Origin: JADGNZ01 sp963715895
GTDB taxonomy: Bacteria; Acidobacteriota; Thermoanaerobaculia; Gp7-AA8
Length of the DNA: 64,000 nucleotides
Direction: 5' to 3'
NCBI GenBank assembly: GCA_963715895.1
Contig: OY970284.1
Coordinates: 1,674,001 to 1,738,000, forward strand
In this document: positions 7,375-15,791 of the stretch, one piece after another
How the letters are laid out: each line of letters starts with the position of its first letter
Position numbering within the stretch: the first letter of the stretch is position 1
The notes under the pieces: model-generated
What the model saw: only the letters and a program-made list of their open reading frames with translations
The model's database searches: none
Told to the model about the DNA's origin: nothing
Position numbers and translations under genes: made by a program

Positions 7375-9000
7375 ATGCAAAACGAGAACGAGGGCGGCGG
7401 AGTCAATCGGAGACACTTCCTGGAGCTGGCGGCGCTCGGTTCGGCGCTGGCGCTGGCAAAGCCGCTGACGGCAGTAGCGCAGACCTCCCGGGCGGCGGTG
7501 ACGCCGGAGCTGGAGGAGATCACGCTCGGCGAGTTGCAGGATGGGATGACCAGCGGCCGCTGGACGGCGCGATCGATCGCCGAAGGCTACCTAGGCAGGA
7601 TCGACGCCATCGACAAGCGCGGCCCGGCCATCAACGCCATCATCGAGCTGAATCCGGAGGCTCTGGCCATCGCGGACGCCATGGACCGCGAGCGGAAGGC
7701 CGGGCACGCGCGCGGGCCGCTGCACGGGATTCCGGTGCTCATCAAGGACAATATCGACACGGCCGACAGGATGGCGACGTCGGCCGGCTCGCTGGCACTG
7801 GCGGAGAACCACGCCGCGCGCGATGCCTTCGTCGCGGCGCGGTTGCGCGAGGCCGGCGCGGTGATCCTCGGCAAGACGAATCTCAGCGAGTGGGCGAACT
7901 TCCGATCCACGCATTCGACCAGCGGCTGGAGCGGCCGCGGCGGGTTGACGAAGAATCCATACGTGCTCGACCGCAATGCCTGCGGATCGAGCTCGGGAAC
8001 GGGATCCGCGGTCTCGGCGAACCTCGCGGCGATCGGCATCGGCACGGAGACCGACGGCTCGGTGGTCTGTCCGTCGTCCGCGTCGGGACTGGTCGGCATC
8101 AAGCCGACGCTCGGCCTCATCAGCCGCGCCGGGATCATTCCGATCGCGCACAGTCAGGACACGTCCGGTCCGATGGCCCGCACCGTCCGCGATGCGGCGA
8201 TCCTCCTCGGCGCCCTGACCGGCGCCGACGAGCGCGATCCGGTGACGGTGTCGAGCCGCACCAAAGGACACTCCGACTACACCCGATTCCTCGATGCCGG
8301 TGGCCTCAAAGGGGCGCGCATCGGGGTGGCGAGGCAGTACTTCGGTTTCAACGATGCCACCGACAAACTGATGAAGGACGCCATCGCATTGATCAAGTCG
8401 CTCGGCGCTACGATCGTCGATCCGGCCAACATCAAGACCAACGGTAAGTTCGATGCCACCGAAAACGATGTGTTGCAGTACGAGTTCAAGACCGATCTCA
8501 ACACGTACCTGGCCGGCGCGCCGGCGTCCGTGAAGAGCCGGACGCTGGCCGATCTGATCAAGTTCAACGAGGAGCATCGCGCGCAGGAGATGCCGTTCTT
8601 CGGGCAGGAGATCTTCGAACAGTCGGAGAAGCGCGGCCCGCTGACCGAAAAGAAGTATCGCGACGCGCTGGCGAAGAATCATCGCCTTGCGCGCACCGAG
8701 GGGATCGACGCGACGCTGGCAAAACACAAGGTGGACGCGATCATCGCGCCGACGGGCGGCCCGGTCTGGGCGACCGACCTCGTCAACGGCGACCACTTCA
8801 CCGGCGGCTATTCGTCGGCGTCGGCGGTAGCGGGATACCCGCACATCACCGTCCCCGCCGGGCTGGCGTTCGGACTACCGGTCGGCCTGTCGTTCTTCGG
8901 CGGAGCCTGGAGCGAGCCGGCACTGATCAAGTTCGCGTACGCGTTCGAGCAGGGATCGAAGGCGCGGCAGAAGCCGCGGTTCCTTGCGACGGCGGTGTAA
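7375..9000 (+). CDS. Amidase-signature family hydrolase, Tat-type signal
   Basis: 541 residues. The N-terminus carries NRRHFLELAALGSALALAKP, a twin-arginine-type export signal. The amidase signature follows: catalytic Lys in PVLIKDNIDTADRMATS (about residue 124), then the Gly/Ser-rich box GSSSGTGSAVSANLAAIGIG with TDGSVVCPSSASGLVGIKPT holding the cis-Ser and nucleophile Ser. Full length for the family. It hydrolyses an amide or peptide-like bond; the substrate is not predictable. It follows the TonB-family gene by 19 bp and may share its transcript. Confidence 0.9.
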   Translation: MQNENEGGGVNRRHFLELAALGSALALAKPLTAVAQTSRAAVTPELEEITLGELQDGMTSGRWTARSIAEGYLGRIDAIDKRGPAINAIIELNPEALAIADAMDRERKAGHARGPLHGIPVLIKDNIDTADRMATSAGSLALAENHAARDAFVAARLREAGAVILGKTNLSEWANFRSTHSTSGWSGRGGLTKNPYVLDRNACGSSSGTGSAVSANLAAIGIGTETDGSVVCPSSASGLVGIKPTLGLISRAGIIPIAHSQDTSGPMARTVRDAAILLGALTGADERDPVTVSSRTKGHSDYTRFLDAGGLKGARIGVARQYFGFNDATDKLMKDAIALIKSLGATIVDPANIKTNGKFDATENDVLQYEFKTDLNTYLAGAPASVKSRTLADLIKFNEEHRAQEMPFFGQEIFEQSEKRGPLTEKKYRDALAKNHRLARTEGIDATLAKHKVDAIIAPTGGPVWATDLVNGDHFTGGYSSASAVAGYPHITVPAGLAFGLPVGLSFFGGAWSEPALIKFAYAFEQGSKARQKPRFLATAV

Positions 9001-9123
9001 CTGCGGCTACGCCGCGTTGTCGGTTATCGGTTATCGGGTTATCGGTTGATTGTGCTTGGCGCGCTGCCGCGACGCCCACCGAACCGACAACCGATAACCG
9101 ATAACGCGGCGTAGCCGCAGTTA
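8998..9123. repeat. Inverted repeat carrying both flanking stop codons
   Basis: Arms TAACTGCGGCTACGCCGCG (from 8998) and its reverse complement (to 9123), with inner repeats of GTTATCGGTTATCGGTTGTCGG type. The arms include the TAA stop of the amidase gene on the plus strand and the TAA stop of the small minus-strand ORF. No T-tract follows, so it is a folded intergenic palindrome rather than a classical terminator, though it could serve both convergent genes. Confidence 0.8.
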
Positions 9124-9219
9124 CGGCACGGGGCAGATCCCATGCACCATCTGCCAGGCGAATGACGCGGCGATCAGGACGATGAAGGCAAGGTAATAGG
9201 GGAGGAGTTTGCGTCTCAC
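9121..9219 (-). CDS. Small membrane protein, 32 residues
   Basis: GTG start at 9219 and TAA stop at 9121. The GTGA at 9216-9219 is shared with the stop of the upstream saccharopine-dehydrogenase-like gene, so translation would be coupled. The sequence is a short basic head (MRRKLLPYY), one hydrophobic helix (LAFIVLIAASFAW) and a tail ending HGICPVP. It has the look of a single-pass membrane microprotein. No family is recognised; the evidence is position, coupling and hydrophobic profile only. Confidence 0.5.
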   Translation of the reverse strand: MRRKLLPYYLAFIVLIAASFAWQMVHGICPVP

Positions 9220-10238
9220 GTCAGTTCAACACCCGGGATGGTGGTGACGAATTCCGCTCCGAAGAATTTCGCCGGGGTGAAACTTCCGGGGCGTTTGGGC
9301 GAGGAGAGTAGCCGCTCGACGGCAGCCAGCGCGCTGAGCACCGTGAAGGCGTAGCCTTCCGGCGTGGTCATGGTCATCGTCACTTCGTTGTCCCCTTTGA
9401 CGGCGCGGCCCCAGAGATAGGTCCGTCCTTTCGCGCGCTGTTCGGCGCCGGGGCCGGTGCGGCGATTGGCGACGGCCTGCAGGAGGCGTTTGACCGGGGT
9501 GATGCCTAGGAGCGGAAGGAGGAGGCGGATGCGGCGCATGCGCGCGATCGACTTCGGAGAGGCGCCGGTATAGACGCGGATGTTGGGGATTCCGGTGGTG
9601 TGGAACGCGGTGGAGACGTCGCCCCACGGGATGGTCATGGCCATACGCGTGCCGGTGGAGAACACGATCTCTTTCGCTTCGTAGGCCGGCTGAACGCGGA
9701 CGATTCGTCCATCGCGGCGGATGGCGCCTCCTTCGTCGATGCTCTCGATCATCGTCTTCAGCGTGCCGCGGCTGAGCTCCGCGCGCGGCGTGTAAAAGGC
9801 CAGCTCCAGCTCCGTCGCGCCCGGAAGCCGCGCGGCAAGCATGGCGGCGAGGCAGTCGGTCGGGACGACGTCGAAGCCGACGCCGGGGATGAGGCTGACG
9901 CCGCGCTGCACCGCGGCATCGTTCATGGCCATGATCGCCTCGAAGACGGTGATCTCGCCTGTGATGTCGAGATAGTGCGCGCCGGCATCGAGACAGGCCC
10001 GTACCATCGGCGCGCTGGTGTGAACGAACGGTCCGGCGCAGTGAAGGACGGCGTCGATGCCGTCGAGTCTGGGCCGGTCGAGGGGAAAGGCGCGCAACTC
10101 CAGGCCGAGCTCGTTCGCCAGCGGCGCGATCTTTTCGGCGCTCCGTCCGGAGAGGACCGGCCGGAGTCCGCGGCGGACGGCCTCGCGTGCGATCAGCTCG
10201 CCGGTGTAGCCGTTTGCGCCGTAGATGAGAAAGGTCAC
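9216..10238 (-). CDS. Saccharopine dehydrogenase-like oxidoreductase
   Basis: 340 residues from the GTG at 10238. That start puts the Rossmann motif TFLIYGANGYTGELIAREA at the very N-terminus. An upstream in-frame ATG would add about 100 residues translated from repeat DNA and is rejected. Further family features are SGRSAEKIAPLANELG, DAVLHCAGPFVHTSAPMV, GAHYLDITGE and GVGFDVVPTDCLA. Relatives are called trans-acting enoyl reductase or saccharopine dehydrogenase NADP-binding proteins. Probably an NAD(P)H-dependent reductase; the substrate is unknown. The downstream 32-residue ORF overlaps by GTGA. Confidence 0.85.
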   Translation of the reverse strand: MTFLIYGANGYTGELIAREAVRRGLRPVLSGRSAEKIAPLANELGLELRAFPLDRPRLDGIDAVLHCAGPFVHTSAPMVRACLDAGAHYLDITGEITVFEAIMAMNDAAVQRGVSLIPGVGFDVVPTDCLAAMLAARLPGATELELAFYTPRAELSRGTLKTMIESIDEGGAIRRDGRIVRVQPAYEAKEIVFSTGTRMAMTIPWGDVSTAFHTTGIPNIRVYTGASPKSIARMRRIRLLLPLLGITPVKRLLQAVANRRTGPGAEQRAKGRTYLWGRAVKGDNEVTMTMTTPEGYAFTVLSALAAVERLLSSPKRPGSFTPAKFFGAEFVTTIPGVELT

Positions 10239-10249
10239 GGCGCAATTAT

Positions 10250-10552
10250 GGCGCGGAGCGCGTTGTCTGCACCTGGCGGCGCGTTGTCTGCAGGCTTCGC
10301 CTTGCGTTGTCTGCGCATCCGCGCGTGGAAGTGATGAGCAAAAAGGGAGACCGATGTGGCACAGACAGGCACAGACACTCTTGTCTGTGCCAGGTTTCGC
10401 CGGACTCAAGATCGCAAGCCCTAGGGGGCGGGCGGCTCCGGCCGGGGCACAGACAAGAGTGTCTGTGCCACATCGGTTCTCGGCTTCCGGCAACGCGCGC
10501 AGCGCAGACAACCGACAACGCGCCGCAGGCGCAGACAACGCGCGGAGCGCCG
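10250..10552. repeat. Nested repeat block with REP-like hairpin
   Basis: About 300 bp without a supported gene. Outer arms of the type GCGCGGAGCGCGTTGTCTGC (left) and GCAGACAACGCGCGGAGCGC (right) are inverted, with several further GCGTTGTCTGC copies. Inside are two copies of a hairpin unit with arms GTGGCACAGACA and TGTCTGTGCCAC (about 10355-10400 and 10445-10473). The block separates two minus-strand genes and would lie in the leader of the oxidoreductase. Confidence 0.75.
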
Positions 10553-11071
10553 TTAACGATGATGCCGGTCGTGATCCGCCCGTTCGATGTCCAGGCCCGC
10601 CATCACGTGATCGGGGTGGTTGACCGTTTGGGCGAACTTGTCCATCGACACGACGACGCGGACGATCGTCGTATCGGCGTGATCGTGGGCGAAGACGAGA
10701 AGGGCCACGCGGTCGCCGCCGAGGGGGCGGGCGTAGATCAGGGTCGTCTCGCCGTGGCGGTTCGAGCGCGTCTGCACGAGCGGCTGCATCGCCTCGCCGG
10801 CATTGCGGCGGACGATTTCAGCCAGCCCCGGCATGTCGTCGAACCGGGCATGTTCGAAGGTCGCCAACTGCACGTCCGAAACGCCGCCCGGGCGCGCCAC
10901 CCAGAGGGCGAAGCGGACCAGGCCGAACATCGGGATCCAGGTGCGGTGAACGTTGTAACGCGATTCGACGGCGCGGACGATGTCATCGAAATTCGCCCGT
11001 GCCGGCGTCGCGCCGATGGCGAAGACGCTCACCAGCGCCACGAGCAGAACCAGGCGGCGGCGGTTACTCAT
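10553..11071 (-). CDS. Secreted protein of unknown function (with DUF4252 operon)
   Basis: 172 residues. Residues 1-26 are a signal peptide (RRRLVLLVALVSVFAIGATP, then ARA). The mature part has NFDDIVRAVESRYNVHRTWI, an alternating strand/helix pattern and a His/Arg-rich tail. No family is recognised with certainty; size and order suggest a distant DUF4252-type partner. It overlaps the upstream DUF4252 gene by 8 bases and ends the sigma-factor operon. Confidence 0.65.
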   Translation of the reverse strand: MSNRRRLVLLVALVSVFAIGATPARANFDDIVRAVESRYNVHRTWIPMFGLVRFALWVARPGGVSDVQLATFEHARFDDMPGLAEIVRRNAGEAMQPLVQTRSNRHGETTLIYARPLGGDRVALLVFAHDHADTTIVRVVVSMDKFAQTVNHPDHVMAGLDIERADHDRHHR

Positions 11072-11630
11072 GATGCGACTCCTTCCCGTGCTTCTCCTTG
11101 AGATCGCGGCTGATGTGCGGGATGCCGAACTGCCCTTCCAGGCCGGCCAGCTTCTCGATGTCGACAGGGCCGACGATGTTTACGACGGTGAACTCCTTTG
11201 GTTCTGCCGAGATGATCAGAAGGCCGGCGACGGCGTCGCCGCGGGTGTCGACGTAGATATCGACGTCTTCCTTCGTGCGGCTGGAGACCTTCACGATCTT
11301 CTTCCACGACGGTCCGAGCTGCGTGCGGATGCGCTCGGCCTGTGATTTGTCGTATTCGCCCTCGTGCTCGAACTCGTAGCTGCGGACGTAGATGCCGGAC
11401 AGGCCGTTGATCATCTCCTTTGCCGCGCGCTCGTCGGCGTCCGAGCTGGAGAGGAACTTGCCGGCCAGACGGAGCATGGGGCCGTCGAGGGTGACGTCGA
11501 CGGTCTCGCTGGCTTTCGAGGCCATGTCGGGAAGATCGAGATTGAGCCGGGTGCCCTGCGCCGAGGCGGTGAAGGGGATGGCGATGCTGGCGATGAGGGT
11601 GAGCGTCAGGTTGACGAAAAAGCGGGTCAT
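11064..11630 (-). CDS. DUF4252 secreted protein
   Basis: 188 residues from the ATG at 11630. A signal peptide (about 1-24) ends TASAQ. The rest fits DUF4252: LDLPDMASKASETVDVTLDG, GIYVRSYEFEHEGEYD, WKKIVKVSSRTKEDVDIYVD and VVNIVGPVDIEKLAGL. DUF4252 proteins are often found with ECF sigma/anti-sigma pairs, as here. The function is unknown, possibly envelope stress related. It is separated from the anti-sigma gene by about 105 bp containing an inverted repeat. Confidence 0.8.
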   Translation of the reverse strand: MTRFFVNLTLTLIASIAIPFTASAQGTRLNLDLPDMASKASETVDVTLDGPMLRLAGKFLSSSDADERAAKEMINGLSGIYVRSYEFEHEGEYDKSQAERIRTQLGPSWKKIVKVSSRTKEDVDIYVDTRGDAVAGLLIISAEPKEFTVVNIVGPVDIEKLAGLEGQFGIPHISRDLKEKHGKESHHE

Positions 11631-11640
11631 GGTCAGTCCT

Positions 11641-11729
11641 TTCTGGGTTGCAGGGTTTCTGGGTTTCTGGGTTGCTTGGTTGGCGGAGCGCAGCACGGAG
11701 TAACTGAGCAACCCAGCAACCTATCAACC
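11641..11729. repeat. Inverted repeat of GGTTGCTNGGTTGC type
   Basis: GGGTTGCAGGGTTTCTGGG and GGGTTGCTTGGTTGG on one side face TGAGCAACCCAGCAACC on the other. It lies between two genes of the same minus-strand operon and would form a transcript hairpin. A related element lies at 33487-33597. Confidence 0.6.
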
Positions 11730-11736
11730 CTCATCT

Positions 11737-12042
11737 TCAGTCGTGTGTGACGGCGCGTTGGGCGACGCGCATCTTGGCGCTGGCGATATGCAGCGCGGTC
11801 ATGAGCTCGCGGCGGGCGCGCTCTCCTTCGGTGCGGCGGTGCTCGATGATCTGATACGTGGTCAGGCCTCCGAGCGACGCGGTGAGAATGACGGCTGCGG
11901 CGATGCGCCGCAGGGTCGATGCAGTGAAGCGATGGCGTTGCGGCGCTTGTGTCTGGCCGAGGCGGGCCAGGACGCGATCGGCGAAGCCGTCCGGGGCTGA
12001 TGTCCGTGCCACTGCTCGATTCAGTTCCGTATCGAGATTCAT
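11737..12042 (-). CDS. Membrane-anchored anti-sigma factor candidate
   Basis: 101 residues from the ATG at 12042, which overlaps the sigma stop by ATGA. The N-terminal part (MNLDTELNRAVARTSAPDGF, ADRVLARL) is a short helical region of the type that binds sigma factors. One membrane segment follows (about 48-66, AAAVILTASLGGLTTYQII), then a basic helical tail. No zinc anti-sigma motif (HxxxCxxC) is seen. The call rests on size, topology and tight pairing with the ECF gene. Confidence 0.65.
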   Translation of the reverse strand: MNLDTELNRAVARTSAPDGFADRVLARLGQTQAPQRHRFTASTLRRIAAAVILTASLGGLTTYQIIEHRRTEGERARRELMTALHIASAKMRVAQRAVTHD

Positions 12043-12584
12043 GATGTGACTCCCAGCCATTCCCGGAGCGCGGCCAGTCCGCGGCGGAGATGGCTCTTGA
12101 CGGTGTTGAGCGGCATGTCAAGCACCGCTCCGATCTCGGAGGGCTCGAGCCCCTCCTGGTATCGCATGGTGATGGCCAGGCGTTGCTGCGCAGGCAGACG
12201 CTGCAGCATCTGCGCGATCTTTCTTGCCAGGAACGGGTCGCTCTCATCCGCGTCTCCGGCCAGGTCGCCCGCTTCCTCGAGCGTGACGATGCGCCAGCGT
12301 CCGCGGCGCGATTCGTCGATGCAACGGTTGGCGGTGACGCGGCGCAGCCAGAAGGTGAGATGGGCCGGCGTCTCGATCTCGCCGAGCGTTCGGTAGAGCT
12401 GCAGGAAGACCTCCTGCGCGATCTCCTCGGCCCGGCTGCGGTCATGCAGGAAGTTCCAGGCGATGCTGTAGACCATGTCCTGATGCTCGCGGATCAGGGC
12501 TCCGAACGACTCGTGATCGCCGGCCGCGGCGCGCTGCAGCGTCGCATCGGGGGTGGCGAACAGGAGTGGTGCGGTCGCGCTCAT
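12039..12584 (-). CDS. ECF RNA polymerase sigma factor
   Basis: 181 residues, normal ECF length. Region 2 is at about 22-90 (ALIREHQDMVYSIAWNFLHD, AEEIAQEVFLQLYRTL, FWLRRVTANRCIDESRRGRW). Region 4 is at about 120-178 (QMLQRLPAQQRLAITMRYQ, PSEIGAVLDMPLNTVKSHL). It heads an operon with a membrane anti-sigma candidate, DUF4252 and a secreted protein, so it probably directs transcription of an envelope response and its own operon. It is divergent from the chemosensory locus. Confidence 0.92.
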   Translation of the reverse strand: MSATAPLLFATPDATLQRAAAGDHESFGALIREHQDMVYSIAWNFLHDRSRAEEIAQEVFLQLYRTLGEIETPAHLTFWLRRVTANRCIDESRRGRWRIVTLEEAGDLAGDADESDPFLARKIAQMLQRLPAQQRLAITMRYQEGLEPSEIGAVLDMPLNTVKSHLRRGLAALREWLGVTS

Positions 12585-12758
12585 CTGAGGCTATATACGG
12601 AGAAATCCGCCCGGCGAATGCAGATGCGCACGGCTTTCTTGCCTAGGGACCGACCACAGCGACTTGAAATGTCACCGATCGGAGTCTTCTCATACGGTCT
12701 GCTGACGTTTGAATGACAAGAGCTTGATACTTCGTGAATTAATGTTCCAATATCTGCC
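12585..12758. promoter_or_regulatory. Divergent promoter region
   Basis: 174 bp between the ECF gene (minus) and the first gene of the signalling locus (plus). On the plus strand TTGATA (12724-12729) and CAATAT (12748-12753) are 18 bp apart, a weak sigma70-like pair. That would place the transcript start at about the ATG at 12759, so this exact promoter is doubtful. The area is locally AT-richer than its surroundings, consistent with promoters. Confidence 0.35.
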
Positions 12759-13646
12759 ATGGGAACGCGTCGGTCGACGTTTCTCGCCATTCTCCTGTTG
12801 ATTGCCTCCGTCGCGGAATCGCGCGAGGTGATGACGTACATCTACGATGCACCGGAATCGTCGCTCGATGTGCGGTATCTGTATCACTGGGAGATCCTCC
12901 GGACGGCGCTGGAGAGAACGACGCCGAAGTGGGGGGCTTATCGAATGGTGCCCTCGGGGTTCATGACCGAGCGGCGGCAGGCGTTCGAGTTGGAGAACGC
13001 CACCGGGAAGCTGACGGTGATGTATCTCAGCACCACTCCCGATTTCGAGAAGAGCCTCATCCCCATCCGCATCCCCGTCGACAAGAACCTCGGCGGGTAC
13101 TGTGTGTTCCTCATCCGCGCCGATGAGCAGGGGCGGTTTGCTTCCGTCCGATCGATCGATGACCTTCGCCGCTTCACCTATGGCCTCGGTCTGGGGTGGA
13201 TCGACGTCGACATCCTGAGATCGGACGGTTTCAAGGTCGTCACGGGATCGAGCTACGAGGGCCTCTTCGAGATGCTGGTCAACAAGCGCTTCGACATCTT
13301 CCTGCGCGCGGCCACCGAGGTGCTCGACGAATACGGGCAGCGCAAGAAAGCGCTGCCGGCGCTTCGCATCGAAGACAGCATCATCTTCTACTACCCCCTC
13401 CCGATGTACTTCTGGTTCCCGAAGACGAACGAAGGGCGGCGCCTGGCCGCGCGCGCCGAGGAGGGGATGCGGATGATGATCGCGGACGGAACGTACGACC
13501 GCATCTTCGACAAGTATCAGAGGCACAAGATCGAGCAATTGCATTTGAAGGAGCGCAGGATTTTCAGGATCAACAATCCGTTTCTCGGACCGGAAACGCC
13601 GTTCAACGACAAGCGGCTCTGGTTCGATCCGAAAACGTACAAGTAG
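12759..13646 (+). CDS. Periplasmic substrate-binding-like protein
   Basis: 295 residues with a signal peptide (about 1-21). The body resembles the SBP_bac_3/type-2 periplasmic binding fold: TYIYDAPESSLDVRYLYHWE, the mid-protein LRRFTYGLGLGWIDVDILRS, the hinge YEGLFEMLVNKRFDIFLRAA, and a closing LAARAEEGMRMMIADGTYDR. No transporter genes are nearby. It abuts a two-PAS histidine kinase, so it most likely presents a ligand to that sensor. The ligand is not predictable. Confidence 0.72.
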   Translation: MGTRRSTFLAILLLIASVAESREVMTYIYDAPESSLDVRYLYHWEILRTALERTTPKWGAYRMVPSGFMTERRQAFELENATGKLTVMYLSTTPDFEKSLIPIRIPVDKNLGGYCVFLIRADEQGRFASVRSIDDLRRFTYGLGLGWIDVDILRSDGFKVVTGSSYEGLFEMLVNKRFDIFLRAATEVLDEYGQRKKALPALRIEDSIIFYYPLPMYFWFPKTNEGRRLAARAEEGMRMMIADGTYDRIFDKYQRHKIEQLHLKERRIFRINNPFLGPETPFNDKRLWFDPKTYK

Positions 13647-15791
13647 ATGGCAACACGCAGATCGCTCGCTACAGTGGTTGCCGCCACGCTGGTCGTGGTG
13701 ACGACGGCGTTGCTCGGAACGTACTCGATCGTCAGTTACCGGTCAGACGCGAAGCAGCAGCGGGAAAACCTCCGAAACCTCATTGTGGTGCAGGCGGATG
13801 AGCTCTCCGTAGCGCTCGCGCTCCCGCTATGGAATATCGATCGTGCACAGGTCAACAGGGTGATCGACGCGATGGCCCGGCCGAAATCGGTCTACGGAAT
13901 CAGCGTCCTTGCCGCCGGTGAGACCTATGGCCGGGTGCGTGATTCCAAGGGGAATCTCATCCCCTGGAACGGGAAGTCCGCTCCGGCGGGCATGTTGGCC
14001 GAAGAGAGGCTGATCGTGTTCGGCGACAATGAGATCGGAACCGTCCGCCTGCTGGTGACGACGAAGGGACTGCAGAAGGACCTCCGCAATACGCTCCTTC
14101 GTATCGTCTCAACGATCGTTGGGGTGGACGTCCTGCTCATCCTTTCCACCTATCTTCTTCTCTGGCGGGCCGTGGTGAGGCCGCTGACGGCGATAGAAAA
14201 GTATGCCGTGGCCGTCAGCACGGGAGACGCCGGCGCACAGCAGCCGGCATCAGGCTTCACTGCCGAGTTTGGGAGTCTTCGTTCCAGTATCGAGACCATG
14301 GTCCGCCAGCTCGATCATCGCTACGCGGAGTTGGTGGAGCAGGAAGCGTTCACGAACACCGCCATCAACACGATCGGCGGCATCTTCTTCGTTCAGGACC
14401 GCGAGGGGCATTTCGTTCGATGGAACGACACGATGGAGCGTCTGGCCGGATCGGAGCAGATGCTGATCGAGCGCTCGGCCCGTTCCCTCATTCACCCCGA
14501 TGACCGCGAGGACGTAAACCGCAAGATCAGCGAGGTATTCGATGCCGGTCAGGCGGAAGTCGAAACGCGCGTGGTCTTCGGCACGGAGGTGAAGAACTAC
14601 GCGTTCAGTGCCCGGCGCATGGACATCGGCGGACTGGCGTTCCTTGTAGCCACCGGCGTCGATATCACCGAAAGACGCCATGCCGAGGCGGAACAACGAA
14701 GGCTGCAGGAAGCGGTCGAGCGCTCAGCCGCGGAATGGAAGGAGACCTTCGATACGGTCACCACGCCGATTCTGATCACCGAACGAAGCGGGGCCGTCGT
14801 CCGCGTGAACCGCGCGGCGCTCGAATTGAGCGCGCTCTCCGAGGAGCAGATCGCGGGGAGGCGCATCGAAGAGATCAATACCGGCGAGCCGTGGCAGACG
14901 GCGGCGCAGCTCATCACCTACATCGCCGGCGAGCGGCTTGGCACGACCGCGGAGACGAAAGACGCCAGCGGGAAAACCTGGGACATTATCGTCTCCCGCT
15001 TCTCCGCTCCGGACGGCTCCGAGCGATTCATCCTCGTGCTGTGGGAGATCACCGGCCTCGTCGAGCTGCAGGAATCGCTGCGGCGGAGCGAGACCATGTC
15101 GGTCATGGGGACGCTCGTGGCCGGCGTCGCCCACGAGGTGCGCAACCCGCTTTTCGGCATTTCGGCGACGCTCGATGCCTTTCAAGAGGAGATGAGCCAG
15201 CCGGGCTACGCCGAATGCGCCGCCACCCTCCGGCAGGAAGTGAACCGGCTCATCCACTTGATGCAGGAGCTGCTCGAATACGGGAAGCCGCCGGCGCTCA
15301 CGATCGAGCGCGGTGATCTCCGGGATGTCGTAGGTCTGGCTGTGGAGAGCCGTCTCCCCTCGGCGCTCGCCGCGCAGGTCGAGATCCGCAATGAGATGAC
15401 CGAGGCGATGCCGACGCTACTGATGGACCGCTCGCGTCTGCGGCAGGTATTCGAGAACCTGATCGACAATGCCATTCAGCATTCCGATCCCGGCGGCGTT
15501 GTCCGCATCACCGGCGCGCTCGCTGACCATGCCGGCCGGCACTGGGTCGAATGTATCTTCGATGACGAGGGACCGGGATTCCCGCCGCTGCATTTCGACC
15601 GCGTCTTCGAGCCGTTCTTTAGCCAGCGTGAGGGAGGGACAGGACTCGGCCTCTCCATCGTGCAACGCATCGTGGAAGAGCACTCCGGCAAGGTGTCTGC
15701 CTCGAACCGGCCCGAAGGCGGCGGACGGATCCGGGTACTCTTCCCGCTGGCCGACGACGGCGCGCCGTCGATGAAGAGCACCCCAACATGA
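13647..15791 (+). CDS. PAS-domain sensor histidine kinase
   Basis: 714 residues, starting directly after the preceding stop. Order: membrane helix (about 10-30), periplasmic sensor region (about 31-150), second membrane helix (about 152-175), HAMP linker, PAS (about 235-350), PAS (about 365-470), HisKA with phospho-acceptor His in GVAHEVRNPLFGI (about 494), and HATPase with NLIDNAIQHSD and GGTGLGLSIVQRIVEEHSG. It overlaps the NtrC-type regulator by 4 bases (ATGA), so the two form a two-component pair, probably with the binding protein upstream as ligand sensor. Confidence 0.93.
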   Translation: MATRRSLATVVAATLVVVTTALLGTYSIVSYRSDAKQQRENLRNLIVVQADELSVALALPLWNIDRAQVNRVIDAMARPKSVYGISVLAAGETYGRVRDSKGNLIPWNGKSAPAGMLAEERLIVFGDNEIGTVRLLVTTKGLQKDLRNTLLRIVSTIVGVDVLLILSTYLLLWRAVVRPLTAIEKYAVAVSTGDAGAQQPASGFTAEFGSLRSSIETMVRQLDHRYAELVEQEAFTNTAINTIGGIFFVQDREGHFVRWNDTMERLAGSEQMLIERSARSLIHPDDREDVNRKISEVFDAGQAEVETRVVFGTEVKNYAFSARRMDIGGLAFLVATGVDITERRHAEAEQRRLQEAVERSAAEWKETFDTVTTPILITERSGAVVRVNRAALELSALSEEQIAGRRIEEINTGEPWQTAAQLITYIAGERLGTTAETKDASGKTWDIIVSRFSAPDGSERFILVLWEITGLVELQESLRRSETMSVMGTLVAGVAHEVRNPLFGISATLDAFQEEMSQPGYAECAATLRQEVNRLIHLMQELLEYGKPPALTIERGDLRDVVGLAVESRLPSALAAQVEIRNEMTEAMPTLLMDRSRLRQVFENLIDNAIQHSDPGGVVRITGALADHAGRHWVECIFDDEGPGFPPLHFDRVFEPFFSQREGGTGLGLSIVQRIVEEHSGKVSASNRPEGGGRIRVLFPLADDGAPSMKSTPT

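Noticed and set aside
10239..10538. N-terminal extension of the saccharopine-dehydrogenase-like gene
   Set aside because: The added 100 residues are translated repeat DNA (hairpins and GCGTTGTCTGC copies); the Rossmann motif starts right after the internal GTG at 10238.
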